In this document: piece by piece, positions 17,209 to 24,508 of the stretch | How the letters are laid out: each line of letters starts with the position of its first letter | Numbering within the stretch: position 1 is the stretch's first letter | Source of the DNA: Methylobacterium sp. WL119 | Lineage (GTDB): Bacteria; Pseudomonadota; Alphaproteobacteria; Rhizobiales; Beijerinckiaceae | Direction: 5' to 3' | Assembly: GCF_008039875.1 (NCBI RefSeq) | Contig: NZ_VRUU01000015.1 | Coordinates: forward strand, 1 to 64,000 | DNA: 64,000 nucleotides | Notes under the pieces: model-generated | The model's input: only the letters and a program-made list of their open reading frames with translations | Told to the model about the DNA's origin: nothing | Database searches by the model: none | Position numbers and translations under genes: made by a program

Positions 17209-17238
17209 AAAGGGCGGCCCGGCGGGCCGCCCTTTTCG
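17209..17238 (+). terminator. Rho-independent terminator after rpoC
   Basis: AAAGGGCGGCCC (17209-17220) pairs with GGGCCGCCCTTT (17224-17235) around a 3-base loop, then TTCG. Twelve perfect pairs; the T-run forms the end of the 3' arm. Confidence 0.9.
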
Positions 17239-17285
17239 TTTCGGGGGCTGGACGATGCCGGCCGAAGGTCGGGGCCGCGGCAAGC

Positions 17286-17310
17286 GGAACCATGACCTTG
17301 GCCGTTCGTT
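17286..17310 (+). promoter_or_regulatory. Candidate general-stress (EcfG-type) promoter
   Basis: GGAAC (17286-17290), 16 bases, CGTT (17307-17310), an exact match to the alphaproteobacterial EcfG consensus. It points at the small secreted-protein gene whose ATG is at 17319, so transcription would begin within one or two bases of that start codon. Confidence 0.5.
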
Positions 17311-17318
17311 CTGAGATC

Positions 17319-17798
17319 ATGGAACACGTCAAGTCCACAATCCTCACGACCGCCGTGCTCGTTACGGGATTGATCACCGCCGCGCATGTTCTGCATCCGC
17401 GCGATCCGGCTTTCGAAACGCGCCGCGGACACCCCGTCGTCGCGTCCGCCGAAGCCGCGACGGCCTGGAGCGATCCGCCGGCGCGCGTGTCGCAGGCCGA
17501 GACGGCGGAAGCGACGCTGGCGCGTCCCGCCTCCTTCACCCTCCTGCCCGTCGCGATGACGGCGAGCCTATCGGGGCTCGAGGATCAGCCGCAGGCGCGT
17601 CCGGTGCGGAAGGCCGAGCACGTCCATGCCCGCAGGGTGGCGCAGCCCAATGCGAGCGGCCGGCCGGCCGCGGCCCGGATCGAGCAGCAGGCCCCGAGCC
17701 CGGTCGCCTCGGCGACGCAGCCGGGCAAGCCGGTGGAGGGCGATCCGATCGGCGACCTGATGAAGGCCCTCGGCCTCAATCGCGACAGCGAGGGCTGA
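17319..17798 (+). CDS. Small exported protein of unknown function
   Basis: 159 residues from ATG 17319 (MEHVKSTILTTAVLVTGLIT); an alternative ATG at 17292 would lie inside the candidate EcfG promoter. One N-terminal hydrophobic segment (about 8-24) is a signal anchor or uncleaved signal. The rest is Ala/Pro/Arg-rich and probably disordered, ending in GDPIGDLMKALGLNRDSEG. No recognisable family. The candidate stress promoter overlapping the start suggests induction under general stress. It stands alone between the rpoC terminator and a minus-strand gene cluster. That it is a real gene is likely from the signal segment and reading-frame length, but unproven. Confidence 0.55.
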   Translation: MEHVKSTILTTAVLVTGLITAAHVLHPRDPAFETRRGHPVVASAEAATAWSDPPARVSQAETAEATLARPASFTLLPVAMTASLSGLEDQPQARPVRKAEHVHARRVAQPNASGRPAAARIEQQAPSPVASATQPGKPVEGDPIGDLMKALGLNRDSEG

Positions 17799-17956
17799 CG
17801 CACACCTTCACGGCCGGCCCTCGGGCGGACATGAGGATTGCAGGCGGCTTCGGTCGATCCCGCCCCCCGGTGGATCCATTCGCACCGACGTGGGCCGGTT
17901 CCTCGCGCGGCCACAGGCAGCGCGGACCTGCGACGGGGTCGTCCGATCCGGCTCGC

Positions 17957-18139
17957 TCAACACTTCTTGCCGAGCTCGGTGGCGATGTCCTTGATCATGC
18001 GCCCGGCCTTGCGGTGCGCCGTGGTCAGCTGGTCCTGCGTCACGCCCCAGCGCTTCACCCAGTACTCGACCGCTTTCCGCTCGGAGAGATCGAGCCGGTC
18101 CTTGTCGATGAATCCGCGCTTGTCCTTGAGGCCTGGCAT
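17957..18139 (-). CDS. DUF3606 small protein
   Basis: 60 residues from ATG at 18139: MPGLKDKRGFIDKDRLDLSE, then AVEYWVKRWGVTQDQLTTAH and a basic C-terminus ending GKKC. The DKRGFID opening, the YWVKRWGVT core and the histidine/alanine segment fit DUF3606, a short domain common and multi-copy in Hyphomicrobiales. Its function is unknown; paralogues often sit near stress genes. The longer frame to 18220 adds only unconserved Arg-rich residues. It is transcribed alone. Confidence 0.7.
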   Translation of the reverse strand: MPGLKDKRGFIDKDRLDLSERKAVEYWVKRWGVTQDQLTTAHRKAGRMIKDIATELGKKC

Positions 18140-18288
18140 GGTCGCTTTCGAGAACAGGGTCGCCGCCGGGATCGTATCCGCCCGGCATGAGCGACGCAGG
18201 GCGGCACGGCGCCGGGGCACGATCCGTCGCGGATGGATCGGGACGACCGGTCGGTCGATGGCGATGTTTCGGCGGTGCGGCGGGACCG

Positions 18289-18309
18289 GTCAAGGGTTTC
18301 ACCCTTGAC
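18289..18309. repeat. Short perfect hairpin
   Basis: GTCAAGGGT (18289-18297) and ACCCTTGAC (18301-18309) with a TTC loop, in a 293-base gap between two minus-strand genes. No T-run on either side. Role unknown. Confidence 0.4.
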
Positions 18310-18432
18310 GGGGCATCTCGGACTTCGCCGAAGCCCCGCCGGGTGCCGGAGCCCGGCGCCTGGGCCTCGCGGCGTGCCGAGCGGTGCAAGCGGGCTGCCC
18401 GCGCCCCTCGGGCAGCCCTGGCGCCTCTTCGG

Positions 18433-18801
18433 CTACCAGCCGCCGTAGCCGTGCGGCCGGTCGCAGTGCCAGCGGTCGCCGTATCCGGCGGCGCGATAGC
18501 CGTAACCTTCCGCATCCGTCTCGTCGGAGCGCACGACCCGCGTGGTCCGGTAGACCACCTCCTCGTCGTACGCGCGGACGACGCGAGCGGGCCGATAGCG
18601 CACCACGGGGCGCGCATCTGCGTAGCCGTAGGCGGGCGCCGCGTGCGCCTCCGCGGCAGCGGCACCGAGGAGTGCGCCCGCGGCGAGCCCGCCGATCAGG
18701 CCGGCCGCGAGGGCACCGCCGCCCCGAGCCTCGGCTGCGGTGGTTCCGAACCCACTCGCCGCGAAGAGCACGGCGGCTGTGACGGCAGCAATCTTCTTCA
18801 T
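18433..18801 (-). CDS. Small secreted Gly/Ala- and Tyr/Arg-rich protein
   Basis: 122 residues from ATG at 18801 (MKKIAAVTAAVLFAASGFGT). A cleavable signal peptide ends near TAAEA. Next comes a glycine/alanine-rich hydrophobic segment, ALAAGLIGGLAAGALLGAAA (about 33-52), of the glycine-zipper kind. The C-terminal half is rich in Tyr and Arg (RPVVRYRPARVVRAYDEEVV) and ends in a GYG/HCDRPHGYGGW tail. Similar envelope proteins are common in Methylobacterium; the role is unknown. Its AGGAG site (18809-18813, minus) lies inside a very stable predicted RNA hairpin, so translation is probably regulated. Confidence 0.65.
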   Translation of the reverse strand: MKKIAAVTAAVLFAASGFGTTAAEARGGGALAAGLIGGLAAGALLGAAAAEAHAAPAYGYADARPVVRYRPARVVRAYDEEVVYRTTRVVRSDETDAEGYGYRAAGYGDRWHCDRPHGYGGW

Positions 18802-18808
18802 CGCCCAT

Positions 18809-18866
18809 CTCCTGACACGTCGCGGGGCCGGCATTGTGCCGAAGCCCCGGTCTCGACTGTCAGGAG
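18809..18866 (-). promoter_or_regulatory. 24-bp RNA hairpin sequestering a ribosome-binding site
   Basis: In the 5' leader of the 18433-18801 gene, CTCCTGACA pairs with TGTCAGGAG (9 bp), then GTCG/CGAC (4), CGGGGC/GCCCCG (6) and CGGCA/TGCCG (5) around a 3-base loop. There is one single-base bulge, one 4-base bulge and one 2-base bulge. The innermost base of the AGGAG site is 7 bases from the ATG; the whole site is paired. Every pair was checked base by base. Confidence 0.6.
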
Positions 18867-19229
18867 AAGAATGGCAGGGTATCCCTGGACCGACGCTGAA
18901 GCCCGTCGGCAGCAAGCGTTCAGCTTCCTCGACCGCGGTGGGCGAACGCCGCCCGGCGGCGCCGAAATGCCGGCGGAGAAGATCGCAGGATAGACGACGT
19001 CAGCAGGACGCCGCGACGCATCGGCCGCGCACGAGATCTATCGATCATCGGCGTTTCAGGAGCGCTTATCAGTCAGCCGTGATGTCCGTGCGGAGAATCA
19101 GGGCCCGGCGTTCGGGCGCCTTCGAATGCGGGCTCTCGTGTGAGCCGCGAAGGGCGCCGTCGTCGAAGAGCGCGGCCGCCCACAACCCGTTTTCATGCAC
19201 CGACGCTTCGACGTACGACATCGAAACGT
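18867..19229. other. Non-coding stretch upstream of the secreted protein
   Basis: No supported gene in 363 bases. A plus-strand open frame crosses here but includes the antisense of tRNA-Leu, a classic false call. Nothing else is visible. Confidence 0.5.
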
Positions 19230-19314
19230 TGGTGCGGCCAAGAGGACTCGAACCTCCACCCCTTGCAGGACTAGCACCTCAAGCTAGCGCGTCTACCAAT
19301 TCCGCCATGGCCGC
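19230..19314 (-). tRNA. trnL: tRNA-Leu (anticodon GAG)
   Basis: On the minus strand: acceptor GCGGCCA pairs with TGGCCGC, D arm with GGTAGACGC, anticodon arm CTAGC-TTGAGGT-GCTAG giving GAG, a variable arm of class II type, T arm GGAGGTTCGAGTCCTC, discriminator A and encoded CCA. 85 nucleotides. Confidence 0.95.
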
Positions 19315-19459
19315 ATCGGCACCCGTCGGGTCCCGTTCGCTTCTCCGAGATCCGGGTCCGCTGCGGCGGCCGGCGTCTCGGGTGAGCGGCGCAGCGGATA
19401 CCAGATCGATCCCGATCCGACAAGCGCCGCAGCGCGGCAATTCGGTGCCGCGGCCGAAG

Positions 19460-19768
19460 TTATGATGCCGGCTCCAGGCGGCTTTCCAGGAACGGCACGG
19501 CGCCGTCGCCGATGGTGACGCCCGGCGTGCGCACCGAATCCGCCTTGCGGATCAGCTCCGTCACCTCGATCGAGATGCGGTTGCCGGTCACCACGATCTG
19601 GCCGCGGGCCACGGGATGGTCGTTGGCGAGGATCTCGACCAGGTCGGTCTCGGTCGCCTCCAGCTCGATCACCGCGCCGCGTCCCATGCGCAGCAGCATG
19701 TGCAGCGGCATGCGGGAGCGCCCGAGCACCACCGTGAGATCGACCTTGAGGTCTTCCAGAACCGCCAC
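19460..19768 (-). CDS. fliN: FliN-like (SpoA domain) flagellar motor switch protein
   Basis: 102 residues from GTG at 19768 ([20 protein letters not shown]), preceded by AGGGG. The whole protein is one SpoA domain: [20 protein letters not shown], then [20 protein letters not shown] and [20 protein letters not shown]. FliN forms the lower C-ring of the flagellum; type III secretion homologues (YscQ/HrcQ) share the fold. No other flagellar gene is adjacent, so it is either an isolated fliN or an additional copy. The gene diverges from lipB with 76 bases between starts. A longer frame to 19885 would run into lipB and is rejected. Confidence 0.8.
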   Translation of the reverse strand: MAVLEDLKVDLTVVLGRSRMPLHMLLRMGRGAVIELEATETDLVEILANDHPVARGQIVVTGNRISIEVTELIRKADSVRTPGVTIGDGAVPFLESRLEPAS

Positions 19769-19844
19769 GCGTCCACCGCCCCTATGCGCCTTGCCACCGG
19801 CACGGACCGGTGGAAGGAGAGCATTCCCGACGAAGGGTGAAGCC

Positions 19845-20576
19845 TTGGTAAACACCGCGCACCGTCTCGCGATCGCGCCCGACACCTTCCTGCCGCGGGC
19901 GGGCTCTCCGCCGGTGGGCTGGCGGATCAGCGACGCGCCGGTCGCGTACGAGGAAGCCGTCGCGTGGATGGAGGCCCGCGCCGAGGCGATCGCGCGCGGG
20001 CTGGCGCCGGAATGCGTCTGGCTGCTGGAGCACCCGGCGCTCTACACCGCCGGCACCTCGGCCCGCGAGGCCGACCTCGTCGCGCCGGCGCGGCTGCCGG
20101 TGTACCGGACCGGGCGGGGCGGGCAGTACACCTATCACGGCCCCGGCCAGCGGGTCGCCTACGTGATGCTCGACCTCAACCGCCGCCGCACGGACCTGCG
20201 CGCCTACGTCGCCTGCCTGGAAGCCTGGATCATCGCGACGCTCGAGGCCTTCAACGTCCGGGCCGAACGCCGCGAGGACCGCGTCGGCGTGTGGGTGCGG
20301 CGGCCGGAGAAGGGCCAGGAGAACGGAGACGCCGTCGAGGACAAGATCGCGGCGATCGGCATCCGCGTGCGGCGCTGGGTCAGCTTCCACGGGATCAGCC
20401 TCAACGTCGAGCCCGACCTCGCGGACTTTTCCGGCATCGTCCCCTGCGGCATCCGCGGCCACGGCGTGACCAGCCTGGCCGACCTCGGCCGCATCGTCGC
20501 GATGCCGGAGGTCGACATGCAGCTGCGGGCCGGGTTCGAGGCGGTGTTCGGGGCGACCGTGGACGAGGCGGAATAG
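19845..20576 (+). CDS. lipB: Octanoyl-[acyl carrier protein]:protein octanoyltransferase LipB
   Basis: 243 residues from TTG at 19845 ([14 protein letters not shown]), with GAAGGG seven to twelve bases before. LipB transfers octanoate from ACP to lipoyl domains of 2-oxoacid dehydrogenases and GcvH; LipA then inserts sulfur. Visible motifs: [15 protein letters not shown], the [19 protein letters not shown] substrate loop, the catalytic lysine in [20 protein letters not shown], and the acyl-binding cysteine in [19 protein letters not shown]. There is a short insertion of about eight residues ([14 protein letters not shown]) before the lysine. The ATG start used by longer frames lies inside the opposite fliN gene and is unlikely. 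Confidence 0.92.
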   Translation: MVNTAHRLAIAPDTFLPRAGSPPVGWRISDAPVAYEEAVAWMEARAEAIARGLAPECVWLLEHPALYTAGTSAREADLVAPARLPVYRTGRGGQYTYHGPGQRVAYVMLDLNRRRTDLRAYVACLEAWIIATLEAFNVRAERREDRVGVWVRRPEKGQENGDAVEDKIAAIGIRVRRWVSFHGISLNVEPDLADFSGIVPCGIRGHGVTSLADLGRIVAMPEVDMQLRAGFEAVFGATVDEAE

Positions 20577-20579
20577 CGA

Positions 20580-22715
20580 TCAGAAATCCGCGTGCAGCCG
20601 GGTGGCGAAGAAGTCCGCCGGGCCCCGGTCGCGGTTGTAGGCGGGGTTGATCACCCGCTGATAGTCGAAGGTCAGGGTCACGGTCTTGGTCAGGCCGATG
20701 GCGTAGTAGGCCTCGAGCGCCCGCTCGGGGGCGTAGTTCAGGCGCCCGTCGCCGATCAGCAGGCCGAGGCCGCCGGTGGCGAAGTAGGCCTGGTGCGCCT
20801 CGGTGAGGCCGTTCACCGTGGCGCCGAGGCCGACCGTGTCGCCTGCCCGGCCCCAGGCGGTCCCCTTGAGCGAGACGCCGCCCGACGCGCTCCGGTCGAC
20901 GTCGGTGAAGGACAGGCTCTCGTTGCGCCCGTCCGACAGGCTGACGCGGGCGAAGACGCCGAGATCGGCCGTGACCGCCTGCTCGAGGTTGACGTAGCCG
21001 CCGGTCTTGCGCCGCGGGCGGCGGGTGGCGGCGACCGCGTCGTTGACGTCGTCGAAGACGCCCAACTGCGTCAGCGCGACGACCTGCCGATAGCGCGCGG
21101 TGTTGCCCTGGTTCGAGAAGAAGCCGATCCGCACCCGGCCCGGCTGCTCCAGCGCGGGCAGGACGTAGCGCCCCTCGAACTCGATGTTGGCGCCCTGGCG
21201 GTCGAACACCCGCGGGTCGAGCACGTCGCTCGACGGTTCCTTGGGCACCTGCGTGTAGGCGGCGCGCACCGCGAACTCGGCGCGGTTGTACTCGACGTAG
21301 ACGCCTTGCGTGAAGCCGGGGAGGTTGGCCGGGAAGTCCCAGGCCGAGGCCGCCCAGAGCGACCAGTTCATGAAGTCGACGCGCGGATCGTGGGCGTAGA
21401 CGTTGCCGTCGAAGAAGTCGCCGAGCGCGAACTTGCCGGCGACCACCGTGATCCGCTCGACGTCGCGGCGCGTGGCGACCTGGTTCGGGCCGTCGGGCAC
21501 GTCCTCGGTCTCGCCGCCGAGGCCGAAGGTCTGGCGCACGAAGTAGCGGTTCGAGCGCAGCTTCGGGAACGGGGCGCCGGCCTTCTGCGCCTCGCCGTTG
21601 ACGAAGCCGGCGACGCCCAGGGTCCGCGACAGGCCGAAGCCCTGGCTGAATTCCGGGTTGTAGTAGAGCTCGGTGCCCTCCCACAGCTTGAAGCCGACGA
21701 AGGCGGTCGCCGTCGTGGTCGCCTGGGCCTGGTGCGGCACCAGGCTGTTCGGGCCGAGATAGGGCGAGCGGAACCCGGTCACGCCCTGGTTGATGAAGGT
21801 GGTCTGGCCGTGGAGCGAGAACCGGCCGGTGTCGCCGTTGTCGGGGTCGTGCGGGGCCGCCTCGTCGGGCTCGGGCGGCAGCCGCAGCCCCGCCGGATAC
21901 CAGGACAGCCGCGCCAGCATCTGGTTGGAGGTGACGTGCGCCTGCGTCGACACCGGGCCGAGGCCGGGCACCGCGCCGAGGTCGAACCGCCCGGTGCTGC
22001 CGAGATCGATGTAGCGGTAGTCGAGGCCGAGGGCGAGGTGCTCGGTGATCGCGTACTGGACGCCGGCCCCGAGGGTGAACCCGAGGGTTCCCCGGTCGGT
22101 CCTGGCCGTCACGGCGGGACCGCCGGCACGGTCCGGATAGGTGGCGAGGAACCGCGTCTCGGCGCCGGCGAGGCCGAAGGTCGCGTAGATCAGCGCGCGC
22201 TCGAAGGCGAAGCCGAGGCGGGCGCGCAGGGCGCCGTAGAGGTCGGTCTTGGCGCGGATGACGTCGAAGACCGGGTCGAACCCCTCGTAGCCGAAGCCGG
22301 CGGCGGTCGAGGCGACTGGGCGCTTGAGGTTGGCGCCGGCGATGTCCGCCTCCAGGCCGTAGAGCCACGGGCCGGCCTGCCAGTTCCAGCCGCCGAACAC
22401 GCCGCCGACGGCGGTGGTCGCCTCGCGGCTGCGGTCGGCGCGGCCGGTGGCATCCCCGGTCTTGAACGGCGGCACGGGGCGTCCGCCGATCGTGGTCGAT
22501 TCGAAGCCGAGGGCGCCGAAGGAGCCGCCGGCACTGCCCTCGAGCCCGAGATAGCCCCCCGACCAGTCGACGAAGGCGGGCGCCGGCGCGCGCGCGACCG
22601 CGAGATCGGCGCCGAAGGCCTGCGCCGGAAGGAGGCAGGCACCGATCAGCCAGGCCGCGCGGCGACCGGCGACGCCCATCGATCCGGCGCTGTCCGCCTC
22701 GCCCCGATGCCGCAT
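20580..22715 (-). CDS. Two-domain outer-membrane protein: OmpA-like barrel plus OprB-type porin
   Basis: 711 residues from ATG at 22715, which has AGGG at good spacing; ATG 22679 is an alternative. The signal peptide contains GVAGRRAAWLIGACLLPAQAF. N-terminal domain (about 48-270): DWSGGYLGLEGSAGGSFG, later HLALGLDYRYIDLGSTGRFD, typical of Omp25/OmpA-like eight-strand barrels. After a Pro/Glu/Asp linker (about 275-292), the C-terminal domain has NQGVTGFRSPYLGPNSLVPH, WEGTELYYNPEFSQGFGLSR and FVRQTFGLGGETEDVPDGPN, ending in phenylalanine (LHADF). These are hallmarks of OprB carbohydrate-selective porins. Having both barrels in one chain is notable. Substrate unknown. Confidence 0.82.
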   Translation of the reverse strand: MRHRGEADSAGSMGVAGRRAAWLIGACLLPAQAFGADLAVARAPAPAFVDWSGGYLGLEGSAGGSFGALGFESTTIGGRPVPPFKTGDATGRADRSREATTAVGGVFGGWNWQAGPWLYGLEADIAGANLKRPVASTAAGFGYEGFDPVFDVIRAKTDLYGALRARLGFAFERALIYATFGLAGAETRFLATYPDRAGGPAVTARTDRGTLGFTLGAGVQYAITEHLALGLDYRYIDLGSTGRFDLGAVPGLGPVSTQAHVTSNQMLARLSWYPAGLRLPPEPDEAAPHDPDNGDTGRFSLHGQTTFINQGVTGFRSPYLGPNSLVPHQAQATTTATAFVGFKLWEGTELYYNPEFSQGFGLSRTLGVAGFVNGEAQKAGAPFPKLRSNRYFVRQTFGLGGETEDVPDGPNQVATRRDVERITVVAGKFALGDFFDGNVYAHDPRVDFMNWSLWAASAWDFPANLPGFTQGVYVEYNRAEFAVRAAYTQVPKEPSSDVLDPRVFDRQGANIEFEGRYVLPALEQPGRVRIGFFSNQGNTARYRQVVALTQLGVFDDVNDAVAATRRPRRKTGGYVNLEQAVTADLGVFARVSLSDGRNESLSFTDVDRSASGGVSLKGTAWGRAGDTVGLGATVNGLTEAHQAYFATGGLGLLIGDGRLNYAPERALEAYYAIGLTKTVTLTFDYQRVINPAYNRDRGPADFFATRLHADF

Positions 22716-22746
22716 CGCCCTGATCCCCCGCACGTTCCGATGCGAG

Positions 22747-22774
22747 GTATAGCATTGGCTATAACTGCGGCAAT
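22747..22774 (-). promoter_or_regulatory. Candidate promoter of the porin gene
   Basis: On the minus strand ATTGCC, 16 bases, CTATAC, ending 32 bases before the chosen ATG. A small inverted repeat TATAGC-ATTG-GCTATA overlaps the -10 element and could bind a regulator. Confidence 0.45.
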
Positions 22775-22860
22775 CCCGGCCCTGCCGGCCTGCGCATTCC
22801 CGATCGCGACGTTGCAAAAATGCCCCGCGCTCGATGACGCGCGGATGACGCCGGTGTCGG

Positions 22861-23709
22861 TCAGGCCGGGCCCGTCGCGACGGGACGGCTCGGATCGCCC
22901 CCCCACTCGGACCACGACCCGTCGTAGAGCGCGCGGGCTGGGCGGCCGAGGCGGTCCAGCGCCAAGGCGACGATCGCCGCGGTGACGCCTGAGCCGCAGG
23001 TGGTGACGATCGGCCGGTCGGGGTCGACGCCGTTCTCGGCGAAGACCGCGCGGAGCGCGTCCGGCGCCTTGAGGTGCCCGTCGGTCAGCAGCGCGGCGTA
23101 GTGCAAGTTTCGGGCGCCGGGCATGTGGCCGGGGCGGACGCCGGGGCGGGGCTCCGGCTCCTCGCCGCGGAAGCGGGGCGCGGAGCGGGCATCGACCACC
23201 TGCGCGGTGCCGCCGGCCAGCGCGCGGGCGACGTCGGCCGCGTCGGCGACGGCGCCGTGGTCGAGCCGGGCGGTGAAATGGCGCCGGTCGCGGACCCGCG
23301 GCTCGCCCTCCTCGGTCGGGTAGCCGGCCGCGACCCAGGCCGGCAGGCCGCCGTCGAGCACGCAGACGTCGCGGACGCCGAAGGTGCGCAGCATCCACCA
23401 CACGCGCGGCGCCGAGAACAGGCCGTGCCCATCGTAGACGACGATGTGCAGCCCGTCGCCGATGCCGAGCGCCCGCATCCGCGAGGCGAACACCTCCGGG
23501 CGCGGCATCATGTGCGGCAGGCCGGATTCGGTGTCGCTCATCGCGTCGATGTCGAAGCGGACCGCGCCCGGAATGTGGGCGGCGCGATACTCCGCCTCCG
23601 GGTCGCGCCCGGCGGCGGGCAGGTACCAGGAGGCGTCGAGCACCACGATGTCGGGCGCATCCAGGCGCTGGTGCAGCCATTCGGTCGAGACGAGCGCGGT
23701 GTCGGCCAT
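22861..23709 (-). CDS. sseA: 3-mercaptopyruvate sulfurtransferase (two-rhodanese protein)
   Basis: 282 residues from ATG at 23709. Two rhodanese domains: an inactive N-terminal one (DIVVLDASWYLPAAGRDPEA, AHIPGAVRFDIDAMSD) and a catalytic C-terminal one (VVDARSAPRFRGEEPEPRPG, GHMPGARNLHYAALL). The active-site loop is CGSGVTA with nucleophile Cys238. The serine/glycine loop points to mercaptopyruvate rather than thiosulfate (CRKGVTA) as substrate. The enzyme moves sulfane sulfur to thiols or cyanide and supports cysteine breakdown. It is transcribed alone; the porin gene follows on the same strand after about 145 bases containing its own promoter. Confidence 0.92.
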   Translation of the reverse strand: MADTALVSTEWLHQRLDAPDIVVLDASWYLPAAGRDPEAEYRAAHIPGAVRFDIDAMSDTESGLPHMMPRPEVFASRMRALGIGDGLHIVVYDGHGLFSAPRVWWMLRTFGVRDVCVLDGGLPAWVAAGYPTEEGEPRVRDRRHFTARLDHGAVADAADVARALAGGTAQVVDARSAPRFRGEEPEPRPGVRPGHMPGARNLHYAALLTDGHLKAPDALRAVFAENGVDPDRPIVTTCGSGVTAAIVALALDRLGRPARALYDGSWSEWGGDPSRPVATGPA

Positions 23710-24183
23710 GATGCGTCCGGGAAGTCGTTGCGGGCGATGTCGGCGCCACTCAATCACAGGGTGGAGACGGATGCACTCCCCGCCGAACGGTGCGCGGTCG
23801 CGAGGGCGGGCTTCGTCGGGAAGCCGGCCCGGGCGTCGCCGATCCGCCGCAACCGTCGCGGATCCCGTGCCGATGCTCCATGCTGCAGGGCAAGACATCG
23901 TGTCGCGCCGGTGCCGCCGGCTTACGTCCGCGTCAGACCCTGAAGGCTGTGCGCGGTTGCAAGATGCGCGGGGCGGTCTTGTTTCCGCGGAGAACAAGAC
24001 CAGTTATAACAACACCATGACACTGTCGCGCCGGCATTTTCGCCGGACCCGTATGGACCGAACGTCTCGAAGGCACGGAGCATCGTGCGTTGCGGGATCG
24101 CTCGATACGGTGCGGCGTTCTCTCACCACCCCCCTGCCGGGCGGCCGTCGGCGCCAGCATGAGATTCCGCGAGCTTTAGTGCG
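23710..24183. other. Non-coding gap with a 9-bp inverted repeat
   Basis: 474 bases without a supported gene between divergent genes. It contains a perfect hairpin GGTCTTGTT (23975-23983) / AACAAGACC (23993-24001), followed on the plus strand by the AT-rich AGTTATAACAACACC. This could be an operator or promoter region for the GcrA-tail-like gene downstream. Confidence 0.45.
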
Positions 24184-24417
24184 ATGAACCAACTCGTCCG
24201 CATGTCCCAGATCGGCGAAGCAGAGACCATCACCGAGCCGTCCGCCGAGTTGCGCGTGCCGTTCGCGCAGTCGGGCGCCTTCGTGTGCAAGTTCATCATC
24301 GGCGAGCCGAACGATCGCGCGATGTGCTGCGGCGCTCCGGTCGCCGAGGGGAAGAGTTGGTGCGCCTTCCACCGCCGCATCGTGTTCGAGCCGACCCGCC
24401 CCGGCCGCATCCGCTGA
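24184..24417 (+). CDS. Small cysteine/histidine protein resembling the GcrA C-terminal segment
   Basis: 77 residues. The C-terminal two thirds read CKFIIGEPNDRAMCCGAPVA then EGKSWCAFHRRIVFEP. This resembles the end of the cell-cycle regulator GcrA, where a CRWPIGDP-type segment is followed by a CG pair and a C-x-x-H before a Val-x-x-x-Pro tail, and where GcrA contacts sigma-70. The N-terminal DNA-binding helix-turn-helix of GcrA is absent here: residues 1-30 are short and unrelated. The Cys/His spacing may also form a zinc site. It stands alone with a hairpin after it. Similarity is by eye and needs a profile search; an unrelated zinc-binding protein is possible. Confidence 0.6.
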   Translation: MNQLVRMSQIGEAETITEPSAELRVPFAQSGAFVCKFIIGEPNDRAMCCGAPVAEGKSWCAFHRRIVFEPTRPGRIR

Positions 24418-24474
24418 GCCCAGCGGCCGGCTTCGAGGACTGCGCGAGCACGGCGCGGTTGTACGCGGATCCTC

Positions 24475-24502
24475 GGCGCCCTCGTGATCGAACGAGGGCG
24501 CC
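24475..24502. terminator. Convergent-gene hairpin
   Basis: GGCGCCCTCGT (24475-24485) and ACGAGGGCGCC (24492-24502), 11 perfect pairs with loop GATCGA, between the ends of two converging genes. No T-run in either direction, so termination may be inefficient. Confidence 0.5.
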
Positions 24503-24508
24503 CGCACG

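Noticed and set aside
18740-19465. 241-codon plus-strand open frame with RPRGLEPPPLAGLAPQAS
   Set aside because: It reads through the antisense of tRNA-Leu; this peptide is a well-known false call from tRNA genes.
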